Positions 36,068 to 44,821 are shown, counted from the stretch's first letter. The stretch is 64,000 nt of DNA from Micromonospora yangpuensis (GCF_900091615.1 NZ_FMIA01000002.1:3658001-3722000); one strand, 5' to 3'. The notes: generated by a model not told the origin, from the sequence alone. A program made the numbers and translations.

Positions 36068-36847
36068 TCAAAGGTCGCAGGCCGCCAGGGACCGCTGGTA
36101 GCCCCGGAAGAACGCGTCGACGCGCTGCTCGGGGGTGCCGTGGGCACCCTCGGCGAACCACGGCTGGTCGGGGCTGTCCCCCACGGCGAGCAGTCCGTCG
36201 CGGAACTCCTCCAGGTCACCGTCGTCGAGGGTGAGCACCCGGTCGCGCACCGAGTCACCCAGGTACGCCCCGGCCATGCAGTCGGCCTGCAACTCCTGCT
36301 GGATGGTGAACTCGTAGCGGATGCCGAGCCGGATCTGGACCCCGTGGGCGTACTCGTGGCCGAGCAGGTAGAACACGAACGCGTCGCCGACCTGGCGGAA
36401 CGCCGAGAACGACCAGTTGATGTCGTAGGCGATGAAGTCCCCGACCGAGCAGTAGACCGCGTTGTTCGCCGGCACCGCCTGCCCGCCGCAGGTGACCTCC
36501 CCGTCGCGCTGGTAGGTGAGCACCCGCCGGACCGGCTGGAACCGCTGTCCGGAGGCCTGGAACTGCCGCGACCAGTACCGTTCGGCGAGCCGCTGGGCGT
36601 CGGCGATGTCCTGCTGGAACTCCTCCGGGGTGTCGGTGCCGTCGGCCCGGGTGGTCTGCGCCCCCGGCGAACGGTCCTGCTGCGCCTGCGACCGTGGCGG
36701 CTGCTGCTCCTGCGACTGCTGCGGGGCCCGTGGCGGGGCCGCGCCGTCGTCCCCGGGCACCTCGCCGACGACACAGCCGGCGGCGATCAGGGCCGCCACC
36801 AGACCGACCAGCGAGCCTCGTCGTCGAGGTCGAACCGATGCCGTCAC
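36068..36847 (-). CDS. Lipoprotein zinc metallopeptidase, YpfJ-like
   Basis: 259 residues. A lipoprotein signal (SLVGLVAALIAAGC, Cys30 of this form) is followed by a Gln/Pro-rich linker and a catalytic domain with the zinc motif YLLGHEYAHGVQ (HExxH) and the third ligand region QQELQADCMAGAYLGD. This matches the neutral zinc metallopeptidase family of YpfJ, here tethered outside the membrane. Two Cys pairs (VTCGG and VYCSVG) may form a disulfide. The GTG at 36847 has GGGGAGG at 6 bases. Confidence 0.87.
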   Translation of the reverse strand: MTASVRPRRRGSLVGLVAALIAAGCVVGEVPGDDGAAPPRAPQQSQEQQPPRSQAQQDRSPGAQTTRADGTDTPEEFQQDIADAQRLAERYWSRQFQASGQRFQPVRRVLTYQRDGEVTCGGQAVPANNAVYCSVGDFIAYDINWSFSAFRQVGDAFVFYLLGHEYAHGVQIRLGIRYEFTIQQELQADCMAGAYLGDSVRDRVLTLDDGDLEEFRDGLLAVGDSPDQPWFAEGAHGTPEQRVDAFFRGYQRSLAACDL

Positions 36848-36972
36848 GTGTGCCTCCCCGGCGCTCGGGCGGTGGGTCAGCTGGTACCCCGACGGCCGAT
36901 CCGCCATGCCCGTCGAGATGATCTACGCGAGGCGGCACCGGATGGTTCAGTGCCGCCGGCCGGTCGCGGGCG

Positions 36973-37086
36973 GGCCGTCCGGGACCGGCGGCTGGTCAGG
37001 GTTGACGGCTGGCCGTCCGGGACCGGCGGCTGGTCAGGGTTGACGGCTGGCCGTCCGGGACCGGCGGCTGGTCAGGGTTGACGGCT
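36973..37086. repeat. 38-bp tandem repeat, 3 exact copies
   Basis: Units start at 36973, 37011 and 37049 with GGCCGTCCGGGACCGGCGGC and end GACGGCT. The block ends 5 bases before the stop of the antiporter gene (37092) and is not coding. The stretch 36848-36972 shows nothing else. Confidence 0.93.
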
Positions 37087-37091
37087 GGGCG

Positions 37092-38468
37092 TCAGGGGCT
37101 GGCGGCGAGGAAGATGAACGCGCCGAGGATCACCAGGTGCACGCCGCCCTGCAGCAGGGTGGCCCGGCCGGGTACGACGGTGAGCACGCCGGCCACGGCG
37201 GTCAGCGCCAGCAACGCCATCTGGGTGCCACCCAGGCCCAGCAGCAGCGGACCCTCCAGCCAGATCGAGGCGACGGCGATCGCCGGGATGGTCAACCCGA
37301 TACTCGCCATCGCCGAGCCCAGGGCCAGGTTGAGGCTGATCTGCACCCGGTCGCGCCGGGCCGCGCGGGCTGCCGCGAGGGTCTCCGGCAGCAGCACCAG
37401 CAGGGCGATGAGCACGCCGACGAACGACGGCGGCAGGTTCGCCGCCGCCACGCCGGCCTCCAGCGCCGGTGAGACGGTCTTGGCGTCACCGACCACCGCC
37501 ACCAGCGCCACGATCAGCAGCGCCAGGCTGGTCAGGGCGGCCCGCTTCGACGGTGGATCGGCGTGCTCCTCGACGTCGTCCCCGGCTTCGACGGCAGGCC
37601 CGGCTTCGACGGCAGGCCCGGACCCGATGGCGGTGTCGGTCGCGCCGGGGCGATCAGCGCTATCGGTCACGGCGGCGGTATCGGTCACGGCGGCGGGACG
37701 GTCGGCGGTAGCGGTCACGGCGGCGGTGTGCCGGCCGGCTGCGGGGTCGGCGGCCCCGGCGGCGCTGCCCGGCGCGGCGCTGCCCGGCGCGGTGCCGCCC
37801 GGCGCGGTGCCGCCCGGCGCGGTGCCGCCCGGCGCGGTGCTGGGGCCGGGCGGGGCGGCGTGCGGCACCGGCAGGAAGTAGTCCCGGTGCCGACCGGTCT
37901 GCACCATCACGAACAGCAGGTACAGGGCGAGTGAGGCGACCGCCGCGAAGGCCAGCTGGGCCGGGCTGAACTCGGGACCGGGACGGCTGGTGGTGAAGGT
38001 GGGCACCACCAGGCCGAGCGTGGCCAGCGTCGCCACCGTGGCCAACGCCCCACCGGTGCCCTCCGGGTTGAACGACGCCACCCCCCGGTGTAGCGCCCCG
38101 AGCAGCAGCGACAGGCCGAGGATGCCGTTGCAGGTGATCATCACGGCGGCGAAGACGGTATCCCGGGCCAGGGCCTGGGTCTTGTCCCCGCCGCTGATCA
38201 TGAGGGTGACGATCAGCGCCACCTCGATCACCGTGACCGCCACCGCGAGCACCAGCGACCCGTACGGCTCACCGACCTTGTGCGCCACTACCTCGGCGTG
38301 GTGCACCGCCGCGAGCACCGCCCCGGCCAGGAAGAACGCCACCACCGCCACCACCGGTCCGGGCAGCGCCCGGTTCCAGGTCAGCACGAGCAGGACCACC
38401 GCCAGCAGCGGCACCACGACGGTCCAGAGGTGCATCCGGGAACGGGCGGCGGCGATCACCCACCCCAC
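37092..38468 (-). CDS. Ca2+(cation)/H+ antiporter, ChaA/CaCA family
   Basis: 458 residues, 11 membrane helices in two inverted halves. The alpha-repeats carrying the ion-binding Glu are GSLVLAVAVTVIEVALIVTL and VLIALLVLLPETLAAARAAR. Between the halves is a loop of about 110 residues, much longer than usual and built of low-complexity repeats (APGGTAPGGTAPG, then Ala/Thr/Asp units). It should extrude calcium or sodium in exchange for protons. GTG start; a second GTG three codons later is possible. Confidence 0.9.
   Translation of the reverse strand: MGWVIAAARSRMHLWTVVVPLLAVVLLVLTWNRALPGPVVAVVAFFLAGAVLAAVHHAEVVAHKVGEPYGSLVLAVAVTVIEVALIVTLMISGGDKTQALARDTVFAAVMITCNGILGLSLLLGALHRGVASFNPEGTGGALATVATLATLGLVVPTFTTSRPGPEFSPAQLAFAAVASLALYLLFVMVQTGRHRDYFLPVPHAAPPGPSTAPGGTAPGGTAPGGTAPGSAAPGSAAGAADPAAGRHTAAVTATADRPAAVTDTAAVTDSADRPGATDTAIGSGPAVEAGPAVEAGDDVEEHADPPSKRAALTSLALLIVALVAVVGDAKTVSPALEAGVAAANLPPSFVGVLIALLVLLPETLAAARAARRDRVQISLNLALGSAMASIGLTIPAIAVASIWLEGPLLLGLGGTQMALLALTAVAGVLTVVPGRATLLQGGVHLVILGAFIFLAASP
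37640..37845. repeat. In-frame repeats in the antiporter loop (15-bp and about 21-bp units)
   Basis: Five 15-bp units of the type GTGCCGCCCGGCGCG lie at about 37766-37841, and units around GCGGTATCGGTCACGGCGGC at about 37655-37730. Both encode parts of the cytoplasmic loop. Confidence 0.7.
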
Positions 38469-38594
38469 CCTGCCAGAACCCCCGATCGACCGGCCGGGAA
38501 CGCCGGCGAGCCACGCGGACAGGTAACGCCCGTGGCCCGGTTTCGCCGTCCATCGTTAACCCGATCGACCTGGCTGCCCAATTCCAGCCCGGTC

Positions 38595-38602
38595 TATATA
38601 TA
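38595..38602 (+). promoter_or_regulatory. Possible promoter -10, TATATATA
   Basis: An unusually AT-rich octamer in this GC-rich window, 38 bases before the ATG of the secreted nuclease gene, leaving room for a normal leader with GGAG. A clear -35 box is not evident. Confidence 0.45.
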
Positions 38603-38640
38603 CGGCAGGCACCACGCCCGCTGACCTGGACGGAGCCATC

Positions 38641-39294
38641 ATGACCCGTACCCTGCGCGCCGCCGCGACCACCCTCGTGGCGATCGTGGCCGTCGGTCTC
38701 GCCCACCCGGCGACCGCCGCCGGCTACTCGGCACCGCTGCGTACCGCCGTGGCCGACCTGCCGGTGGCCACCGAGGTCCGCACCGGCTACGACCGGGACC
38801 TCTTCCCGCACTGGACCGACGCCGACGGCGACGGCTGCAACACCCGGTACGAGGTGCTGATCGCCGAGGCCGTCACCGCCCCCACCGTCGGCAGCGGTTG
38901 CACGCTGTCCGGCGGCCGGTGGTACTCCTACGTCGACAACGCCTACTGGACGCTCCCCGCCGACCTCGACATCGACCACCTGGTCCCGCTCGCCGAGGCG
39001 TGGGACTCCGGTGCCCGAGGTTGGACCACCAGCCGCCGCCAGTCGTTCGCCAACGACCTCGGCGACGCCCGCGCCCTGGCCGCCGTCACCGACAACGTCA
39101 ACCAGGCCAAGGGCGACCAGGACCCGGCCACCTGGCTGCCGCCGTACGCACCGGCCCGCTGCCGGTACGTCAACGAGTGGGTGGCCACCAAGATCCGCTG
39201 GCGGCTGACCGTGGACACCGCCGAGAAGAACGCCCTGACCAGCTGGGCGAACAACTGCACGAACGTGACCATCTCGGTGACCTACGCGTACTGA
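38641..39294 (+). CDS. Secreted HNH-type nuclease (DUF1524-like)
   Basis: 217 residues. A Sec signal peptide (AAATTLVAIVAVGLAHPATA, cleaved after ATA-A) leads to a domain with DLDIDHLVPLAEAWDSGARG, the His-Asp-His core of the GmrSD C-terminal/DUF1524 HNH family, and NVNQAKGDQDPATWLPP, which supplies the Asn and His/Lys partners. Four cysteines may form disulfides outside the cell. It is likely an extracellular DNase for nutrient use or competition. An immunity protein is not adjacent. Confidence 0.88.
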   Translation: MTRTLRAAATTLVAIVAVGLAHPATAAGYSAPLRTAVADLPVATEVRTGYDRDLFPHWTDADGDGCNTRYEVLIAEAVTAPTVGSGCTLSGGRWYSYVDNAYWTLPADLDIDHLVPLAEAWDSGARGWTTSRRQSFANDLGDARALAAVTDNVNQAKGDQDPATWLPPYAPARCRYVNEWVATKIRWRLTVDTAEKNALTSWANNCTNVTISVTYAY

Positions 39295-39560
39295 TCCACC
39301 GGTCCGGGCCACTCGACCCCCAGGTGCGTGCGGTGGTGGACGGGAGCCTCGATCTCGTCCACCACCGCCACGGCCAGATCGGCGTACGAGATCCGGCTGG
39401 CCGCGTCCGCCGGGGCCACCAGGTACCGCCCGGTACGCGGACCACCGTGGTCGAAGTCGCCCGACGGGCTGACGATCAGCCAGTCCGGCACGTCGGTGGT
39501 GGCACGCAGCACCGCCGCCCCGGCCGCGTGCGCGAGGTAGAACGCGCGGTACTGCTCCGG
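39282..39560 (-). pseudogene. 5'-truncated NAD(P)-binding oxidoreductase (YwnB/NmrA-like)
   Basis: The frame reads QYRAFYLAHAAGAAVLRA, DWLIVSPSGDFDHGG, ASRISYADLAVAVVDEIEAP and HHRTHLGVEW, the C-terminal third of a roughly 210-residue NAD(P)H-binding epimerase-like protein. A stop codon at 39561-39563 precedes it and no Gly-x-x-Gly-x-x-Gly nucleotide motif is found in any frame upstream, so the first two thirds are missing. The 3' end overlaps the secreted nuclease gene by 13 bases. Confidence 0.72.
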
Positions 39561-39574
39561 TCAGATGCGCCGCG

Positions 39575-40146
39575 CCGTCGCGCTCACCGATCGCCAACTG
39601 CGCGACGGCAAGCTGACACCCGTAGGTGCCGGTCCCGTCGACCGACGCCGAGCCGGCGTCCGGACCGCCACACCCCGCGGTCACCTCCGCCCGACACCGA
39701 CGATGCCACCTCGTTTGGGGAGAGTTGTGGTCGCCATGGCGACCACAACTCTCCCCAGAACCCAGCGCTGGTGAAGCAGTCGATCAACATCCGTACCGGG
39801 TGCCGCAAGAACCGCGGACAGCAGGCTCCGACAGCACCGCCACCTTGTCCTACCTGCGGCACTGCCCCCGAGCTGCCATCACTGTCTGCCGTCGGTCCGC
39901 CCTCCGGGCAGCAGGCCGCAGCCCGGCCCGCAACGTCAAGACGGCTGGTACGCCGGTACGGACGCTGGCGGGTCGCGGTCGGTCGTCTACCCGGCCCGCC
40001 CGGGTCGACGATGGGCGGGACGGCTTCCCACCCCGACCACCCACAGCCGACAACCCGCCGACGGCACCGGTGTGCGCTCCCCTTCTCCCGACGGCCCACC
40101 TGATCCTCACCAGGGACGGTGAGAGGGGTGACCTGCTATACCGGAG
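39575..40146. other. Gene-poor scar region
   Basis: About 570 bases without a believable gene: open frames here lack codon bias and known motifs. It contains the 42-bp palindrome and lies between the truncated oxidoreductase and a dispersed repeat beside metH, which suggests a past deletion or insertion. Confidence 0.6.
39716..39757. repeat. Perfect 42-bp palindrome without loop
   Basis: Left arm TGGGGAGAGTTGTGGTCGCC plus A and its exact reverse complement meet at a central CCATGG. It could be a mobile repeat end, a protein-binding site or a bidirectional terminator; no T-run follows. Confidence 0.9.
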
Positions 40147-40171
40147 GCGTTAACAGGGGGCCCTTCCTTAC
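40147..40171 (-). repeat. Dispersed 25-bp repeat, copy 2 (after metH)
   Basis: Same 25 bases as copies 1 and 3. It begins 2 bases downstream of the metH stop. With copy 3 the match extends to about 29 bases. Confidence 0.85.
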
Positions 40172-40173
40172 AC

Positions 40174-43100
40174 CTATTTGGCGTTGAAGTAGCTGGCTTC
40201 GGGGTGGTGGACGACGATGGCGTCGGTGGCCTGCTCCGGGACCAGCTGGAACTCCTCGGACAGCTCCACGCCGATGCGCTCCGCGCCCAGCAGGTCCACG
40301 ATCTTCGCGCGGTCCTCCAGGTCGGGGCAGGCCGGGTAACCGAACGCGTACCGGCAGCCCCGGTAGTCGGTGCGCAGCAGGCCGGCCAGGTCACCCGGGT
40401 CGTCGGCGGCCACGCTACGCCCGCCGGGCAGGGTCAGCTCGGTGCGGATCCGGCGGTGCCAGTACTCGGCGAGAGCCTCGGTCAGCTGCACGGACAGACC
40501 GTGCACCTCCAGGTAGTCGCGGTACTCGTTGGCGGCGAACATCTTCGCGGTGTACTCGCTGATCGGCTGGCCGACGGTGACCAGCTGCAGGGCCACCACG
40601 TCCGGCTGGTCGCCCTTGGGCTTGAAGAAGTCGGCCAGGCAGAGCCGCCGCTCCTGGCGCTGCCGGGGGAAGGAAAAGCGGGCCCGCTCGGCGTGACCGT
40701 TCTCGTCCAGCACCACCAGGTCGTTGCCCTCGGAGTAGGCCGGGAAGTAGCCGTAGACCACGGCCGCCTCCAGCACCTTGTCGGCGATCAGCCGGTCCAG
40801 CCAGTACCGCAGCCGGGGCCGCCCCTCGGTCTCCACCAGCTCCTCGTACGACGGGCCCTGGCCGCCCCGGGAGCCGCGCAGCCCCCACTGGCCGAGGAAG
40901 GTGGCCCGCTCGTCCAGCAGCGACGCGTAGTCGGCCAGCGGCACCCCCTTGACCACCCGGGTGCCGAAGAACGGCGGGGCGGGCACGGTGACGTCGGTGG
41001 CCACGTCGGAGCGGACCGAGGCGTCGTCCAGCTCGGGCAGCGCCTCGCGGACCACGGTGCGCTGGCGTTCCCGGCGGGCCCGCCGGGCGGCCAGGGCGGC
41101 CTCCCGTTCGGGGTCGACCACCGGCGCGCCGCCGCGCTTGGCGGCCATCACCCGGTCCATCAGGGACAACCCCTCGAAGGCGTCCCGGGCGTAGTGCACC
41201 TGCCCCGGGAACATGGCCCGCAGGTCGTCCTCGACGTAGGAGCGGGTGAGCGCGGCCCCGCCGAGCAGCACCGGCCAGCGCTCGGCGACGCCCCGGGAGG
41301 CCATCTCGGCGAGGTTCTCCTTCATGATGACGGTGCTCTTGACCAGCAGCCCGGACATCCCGATCGCGTCGGCGCGGTGTTCCTCGGCGGCCTCCAGGAT
41401 CGCGTTGATCGGCTGCTTGATACCGATGTTGACGACCTCGTAGCCGTTGTTGCTCAGGATGATGTCGACCAGGTTCTTGCCGATGTCGTGCACGTCGCCC
41501 CGGACGGTGGCCAGCACGATGCGGCCCTTGCCGCCGTCCTCGGCGGTCTCCATGTGCGGCTCCAGGTAGGCCACCGCGGTCTTCATCACCTCGGCCGACT
41601 GCAACACGAACGGCAACTGCATCTGGCCCGACCCGAACAGCTCGCCGACGACCTTCATGCCGTCCAGCAACAGGTCGTTGATGATCGACAACGGGGTACG
41701 CCCACCGGCCATCGCCGCGTCCAGGTCGGCCTCCAGGCCGTTGCGCTCACCGTCGACGATCCGCCGCTTGAGCCGCTCCTCCAACGGCAGCGCCGCCAGC
41801 TCCTCGGCCCGGGTGGCCCGCGCCGAGGCGGCGTCGACGCCCTCGAAGAGGTCGATGAACCGCTGCAACGGGTCGTAGCCCTCGCGGCGGCGGTCGTAGA
41901 CCATGTCGAGGGCGACCTCGCGCTGCTCGTCGGGGATCTTCGACATCGGCAGGATCTTGCTGGCGTGCACGATCGCCGAGGTCAGTCCGGCCTGGACGCA
42001 CTCGTGCAGGAAGACCGAGTTGAGCACCTGCCGGGCCGCCGGGTTCAGCCCGAAGGAGATGTTCGAGATGCCCAGGGTGAAGTTGATCCCCGGGTACCGG
42101 CGGGCGATCTCCCGGATCGCCTCGATGGTCTCGATGGCGTCGCGGCGGGTCTCCTCCTGGCCGGTGGAGATCGGAAAGGTCAGCGTGTCGATCATGATGT
42201 CGGGCAGGGCCATGCCCCAGCGGCCGGTCAGGTCGTCGATGGTCCGGGCGGCGATCCGGACCTTGTCCGCCGCCGTACGGGCCTGGCCCTCCTCGTCGAT
42301 GCACATCACCACGACGGCCGCGCCGTGCTCGCGGATCACCGGCATCACCCGGCCGTACCGGGACTCCGGTCCGTCGCCGTCCTCGAAGTTGACCGAGTTG
42401 ACCACGCACCGGCCACCGAGCATCTCCAGCCCGGCCTCGATGACCTGCGGCTCGGTGGAGTCCAGCATGATCGGCAGGGTCGAGGCGGTGGCGAACCGGC
42501 CGGCCAGCTCCCGCATGTCCTGGGTGCCGTCCCGGCCGACGTAGTCGACGCAGAGGTCCAGCACGTGCGAGCCGTCGCGGGCCTGGCCCCGGGCGACCTC
42601 CACACAGGCCTGCCAGTCGGCGGCCAGCATCGACTCCCGGAACGCCTTGGAGCCGTTGGCGTTGGTCCGTTCCCCCACCATGAGCACCGAGGCGTCCTGA
42701 GCGAACGGCACCGGGTGGTAGATCGAGGAGACCCCGGCCTCGGGGCGCGGGTCGCGGGGCGTCGGGGCGAGCCCGGCCATCCGCTCGGCCAGCACCCGGA
42801 TGTGCTCCGGCGTGGTGCCGCAACAACCGCCGACCAGCGCCACCCCGTACTCGGTGACGAACCGCTCCAGGGCGTCGGCCAGCTCCACCGGGCTCAACGG
42901 GAAGTACGCGCCGTCGGCGGTCAGCACCGGCAGGCCCGCGTTCGGCATCACCGACACCGCGATCCGCGAGTGCTGGGACAGGTAGCGCAGGTGCTCGCCC
43001 ATCTCGGCCGGGCCGGTCGAGCAGTTCAACCCGATCAGGTCCACCCCCAGCGGCTCGATCGCCGCCAGCGCCGCCCCGATCTCGCTGCCCACCAGCATCG

Positions 43101-43689
43101 TGCCGGTGGTCTCCACGGCCACGTGGCAGATGATCGGCACCGTCCGGCCGAGCTGGGCCATCGCCCGCTTCGAGCCGACCACGGCGGCCTTGACCTGGAG
43201 CAGGTCCTGACAGGTCTCGATGATCAGCGCGTCCGAGCCACCCTCGATCAGACCGGCGGCGTTCTCCTGGTACGCGTCGCGCAGCGTGGCGTACGGGGCG
43301 TGACCGAGGGTGGGCAGCTTGGTGCCGGGGCCGATCGAGCCGAGCACGAACCGGGGGCGCTCCGGCGTGCCGTACGCGTCGGCGGCCTCCCGGGCGATGC
43401 GCGCCCCGGCCGCCGACAGCTCCCGGATGCGCTGCGGGATGTCGTACTCGGCGAGGTTGGCCAGGTTGGCGCCGAAGGTGTTGGTCTCGACCAGGTCCGC
43501 CCCGGCGGCGAGGTACGCCTCGTGCACGCCCCGCACCACGTCCGGGCGGGTGACGTTGAGGATCTCGTTGCAGCCCTCCAGCCCCTCGAAGTCGTCCAGG
43601 GTCAGGTCGGCTGCCTGCAACATGGTGCCCATCGCGCCATCGGCGACGAGAATCCGACTGGTCAGCGCGTCGAGCAACGAAGTCTGCAC
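40174..43689 (-). CDS. metH: Cobalamin-dependent methionine synthase MetH
   Basis: 1171 residues. Homocysteine domain (1-310) with zinc ligands Cys223 (GLNCSTGP) and Cys289/Cys290 (VGGCCGTTPEH); methyltetrahydrofolate domain (about 330-600, NFTLGISNISFGLNPAARQ); cap and B12 domain with cobalt-ligand motif DVHDIGKN near residue 733; C-terminal AdoMet reactivation domain (RYAFGYPACPDLEDRAKIVD). It transfers methyl from folate to homocysteine through cobalamin. The GTG has TAACCT 6 bases upstream. I saw no cobalamin riboswitch in front of it. Confidence 0.97.
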   Translation of the reverse strand: MQTSLLDALTSRILVADGAMGTMLQAADLTLDDFEGLEGCNEILNVTRPDVVRGVHEAYLAAGADLVETNTFGANLANLAEYDIPQRIRELSAAGARIAREAADAYGTPERPRFVLGSIGPGTKLPTLGHAPYATLRDAYQENAAGLIEGGSDALIIETCQDLLQVKAAVVGSKRAMAQLGRTVPIICHVAVETTGTMLVGSEIGAALAAIEPLGVDLIGLNCSTGPAEMGEHLRYLSQHSRIAVSVMPNAGLPVLTADGAYFPLSPVELADALERFVTEYGVALVGGCCGTTPEHIRVLAERMAGLAPTPRDPRPEAGVSSIYHPVPFAQDASVLMVGERTNANGSKAFRESMLAADWQACVEVARGQARDGSHVLDLCVDYVGRDGTQDMRELAGRFATASTLPIMLDSTEPQVIEAGLEMLGGRCVVNSVNFEDGDGPESRYGRVMPVIREHGAAVVVMCIDEEGQARTAADKVRIAARTIDDLTGRWGMALPDIMIDTLTFPISTGQEETRRDAIETIEAIREIARRYPGINFTLGISNISFGLNPAARQVLNSVFLHECVQAGLTSAIVHASKILPMSKIPDEQREVALDMVYDRRREGYDPLQRFIDLFEGVDAASARATRAEELAALPLEERLKRRIVDGERNGLEADLDAAMAGGRTPLSIINDLLLDGMKVVGELFGSGQMQLPFVLQSAEVMKTAVAYLEPHMETAEDGGKGRIVLATVRGDVHDIGKNLVDIILSNNGYEVVNIGIKQPINAILEAAEEHRADAIGMSGLLVKSTVIMKENLAEMASRGVAERWPVLLGGAALTRSYVEDDLRAMFPGQVHYARDAFEGLSLMDRVMAAKRGGAPVVDPEREAALAARRARRERQRTVVREALPELDDASVRSDVATDVTVPAPPFFGTRVVKGVPLADYASLLDERATFLGQWGLRGSRGGQGPSYEELVETEGRPRLRYWLDRLIADKVLEAAVVYGYFPAYSEGNDLVVLDENGHAERARFSFPRQRQERRLCLADFFKPKGDQPDVVALQLVTVGQPISEYTAKMFAANEYRDYLEVHGLSVQLTEALAEYWHRRIRTELTLPGGRSVAADDPGDLAGLLRTDYRGCRYAFGYPACPDLEDRAKIVDLLGAERIGVELSEEFQLVPEQATDAIVVHHPEASYFNAK

Positions 43690-43701
43690 CCGTACAGGTT
43701 A
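43690..43701 (-). promoter_or_regulatory. Leaderless promoter of metH, -10 TAACCT
   Basis: TAACCT ends 6 bases before the metH GTG, leaving no room for a riboswitch leader if this promoter is the one used. Confidence 0.5.
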
Positions 43702-43847
43702 GTTCGCGCCTGACGGGCGGGCCCCGTACCCGCTGCGGTTCCCACAATGTGTCAGCGGGATCACGCCCGTCTGGTTCGTACCCAGATGTCCTTCCGGGGG
43801 CAGCGGTGGGCCGGCGCGGCCGACGGGCCGCATCCGGGCCTGGCACG

Positions 43848-43859
43848 TAGGCTACGGAC
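43848..43859 (+). promoter_or_regulatory. Leaderless promoter, -10 TAGGCT
   Basis: TAGGCT ends 6 bases before a GTG at 43860 that opens a 31-residue frame leading into the PAC2 gene. Confidence 0.5.
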
Positions 43860-43955
43860 GTGAAGGACAACAGGGACACCACCGCGCCCGGCGGGCGGAC
43901 CACCGGGCGGTGGCCCGGTACCGGCCCCGACGACCAGGGTGAGGTGACGGCGTGA
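43860..43955 (+). CDS. 31-residue leaderless small protein coupled to the PAC2 gene
   Basis: GTG at 43860 directly follows a leaderless promoter and the frame (KDNRDTTAPGGRTTGRWPGT, then GPDDQGEVTA) ends in a TGA that overlaps the GTG of the PAC2 gene (GTGA). The PAC2 start has only a weak ribosome-binding site of its own, so translation of the small frame may load ribosomes onto it. The peptide is polar and Gly/Thr-rich with no predicted fold. It may be only a leader. Confidence 0.45.
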   Translation: MKDNRDTTAPGGRTTGRWPGTGPDDQGEVTA

Positions 43956-44821
43956 CCGAGTTCGACGGACTGCCGGTGCTGCGGTCCCCGGTGGCGGTCG
44001 CCGCCTTCGAGGGCTGGAACGACGCCGCCGACGCCTCCACCGCCGTGGTCGAACACCTGGAGCAGGTCTGGCAGGCCCGGCAGGTCACCGAGCTGGACCC
44101 GGAGGAGTTCTACGACTTCCAGGTCAGCCGGCCGACGGTGACCATGACCGCCGGCGAGACCCGGCGGGTGCAGTGGCCGACCACCCGGTTCATGGTGGCC
44201 AGCCCCGAGGGCACCGAGCGCGACGTGGTGCTGATCCGGGGCATCGAGCCGAGCATGCGCTGGCGGACCTTCTGCGAGCAGGTGCTGGAGATCTGCCACA
44301 GCCTTGAGGTGGAGCGGGTGGTGCTGCTCGGCGCGCTGCTGGCCGACGTGCCGTACACCCGGCCGTTGCCGATCAGCGGCAGCGCCTCGGACGCCGGGGC
44401 CGCCGAACGTTTCCAGCTCACCCCCACCCGGTACGACGGGCCGACCGGCATCGTCGGGGTGCTGCACGAGGCCTGCGCCCGCGCCGAGGTCGACGCGGTG
44501 TCGTTCTGGGTGCACGTGCCGCACTACGCCAACAACCCGCCCTGCCCGAAGGCCACTTTGGCGCTGCTGCACCGGGTCGAGGAGGTGCTCGACCTGCCGG
44601 TGCCGATGGCCGACCTGGCCGAGGAGGCCGCCGAGTGGGAGCAGCGGGTCCGCAGTGCCGCCGAGCAGGACGCCGAGCTGGGCGAGTACGTCCGGGAGCT
44701 GGAGGAACGGGTCGGCGACGCCGGCATCACCCCGCTGACCGGTGACGAGATCGCCCAGGAGTTCGAGAAGTACCTGCGCCGCCGGGGCGGCTCCGCCGGC
44801 CCCACCGCCGGCTCCTGGTAG
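43952..44821 (+). CDS. PAC2 family protein (proteasome-assembly-chaperone-like fold)
   Basis: 289 residues. VAVAAFEGWNDAADASTAVV at the start and VVLLGALLADVPYTRPLPIS in the core define the PAC2 family, whose eukaryotic members help assemble proteasome alpha rings. The actinobacterial role is unproven, though its conservation together with the Pup-proteasome block is suggestive. The C-terminal third is a charged helical region (EEAAEWEQRVRSAAEQDAEL). Next to metH, as in mycobacteria (Rv2125). Confidence 0.9.
   Translation: MTEFDGLPVLRSPVAVAAFEGWNDAADASTAVVEHLEQVWQARQVTELDPEEFYDFQVSRPTVTMTAGETRRVQWPTTRFMVASPEGTERDVVLIRGIEPSMRWRTFCEQVLEICHSLEVERVVLLGALLADVPYTRPLPISGSASDAGAAERFQLTPTRYDGPTGIVGVLHEACARAEVDAVSFWVHVPHYANNPPCPKATLALLHRVEEVLDLPVPMADLAEEAAEWEQRVRSAAEQDAELGEYVRELEERVGDAGITPLTGDEIAQEFEKYLRRRGGSAGPTAGSW

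Noticed and set aside
39584..40099. Open frames on both strands in the gap before metH
   Set aside because: Arg/Pro/Ala-rich translations without motifs; they cross the 42-bp palindrome and give no alignable pattern.
40204..43713. A 1169-codon open frame antisense to metH
   Set aside because: It mirrors metH in a very GC-rich genome, where antisense frames stay open by codon bias. Its translation is low-complexity, His/Gly/Leu-rich and matches no family.
43690..43850. Cobalamin or SAM riboswitch upstream of metH
   Set aside because: I found no B12-box-like conserved segment or suitable helices, and the promoter box next to the GTG would leave no leader.
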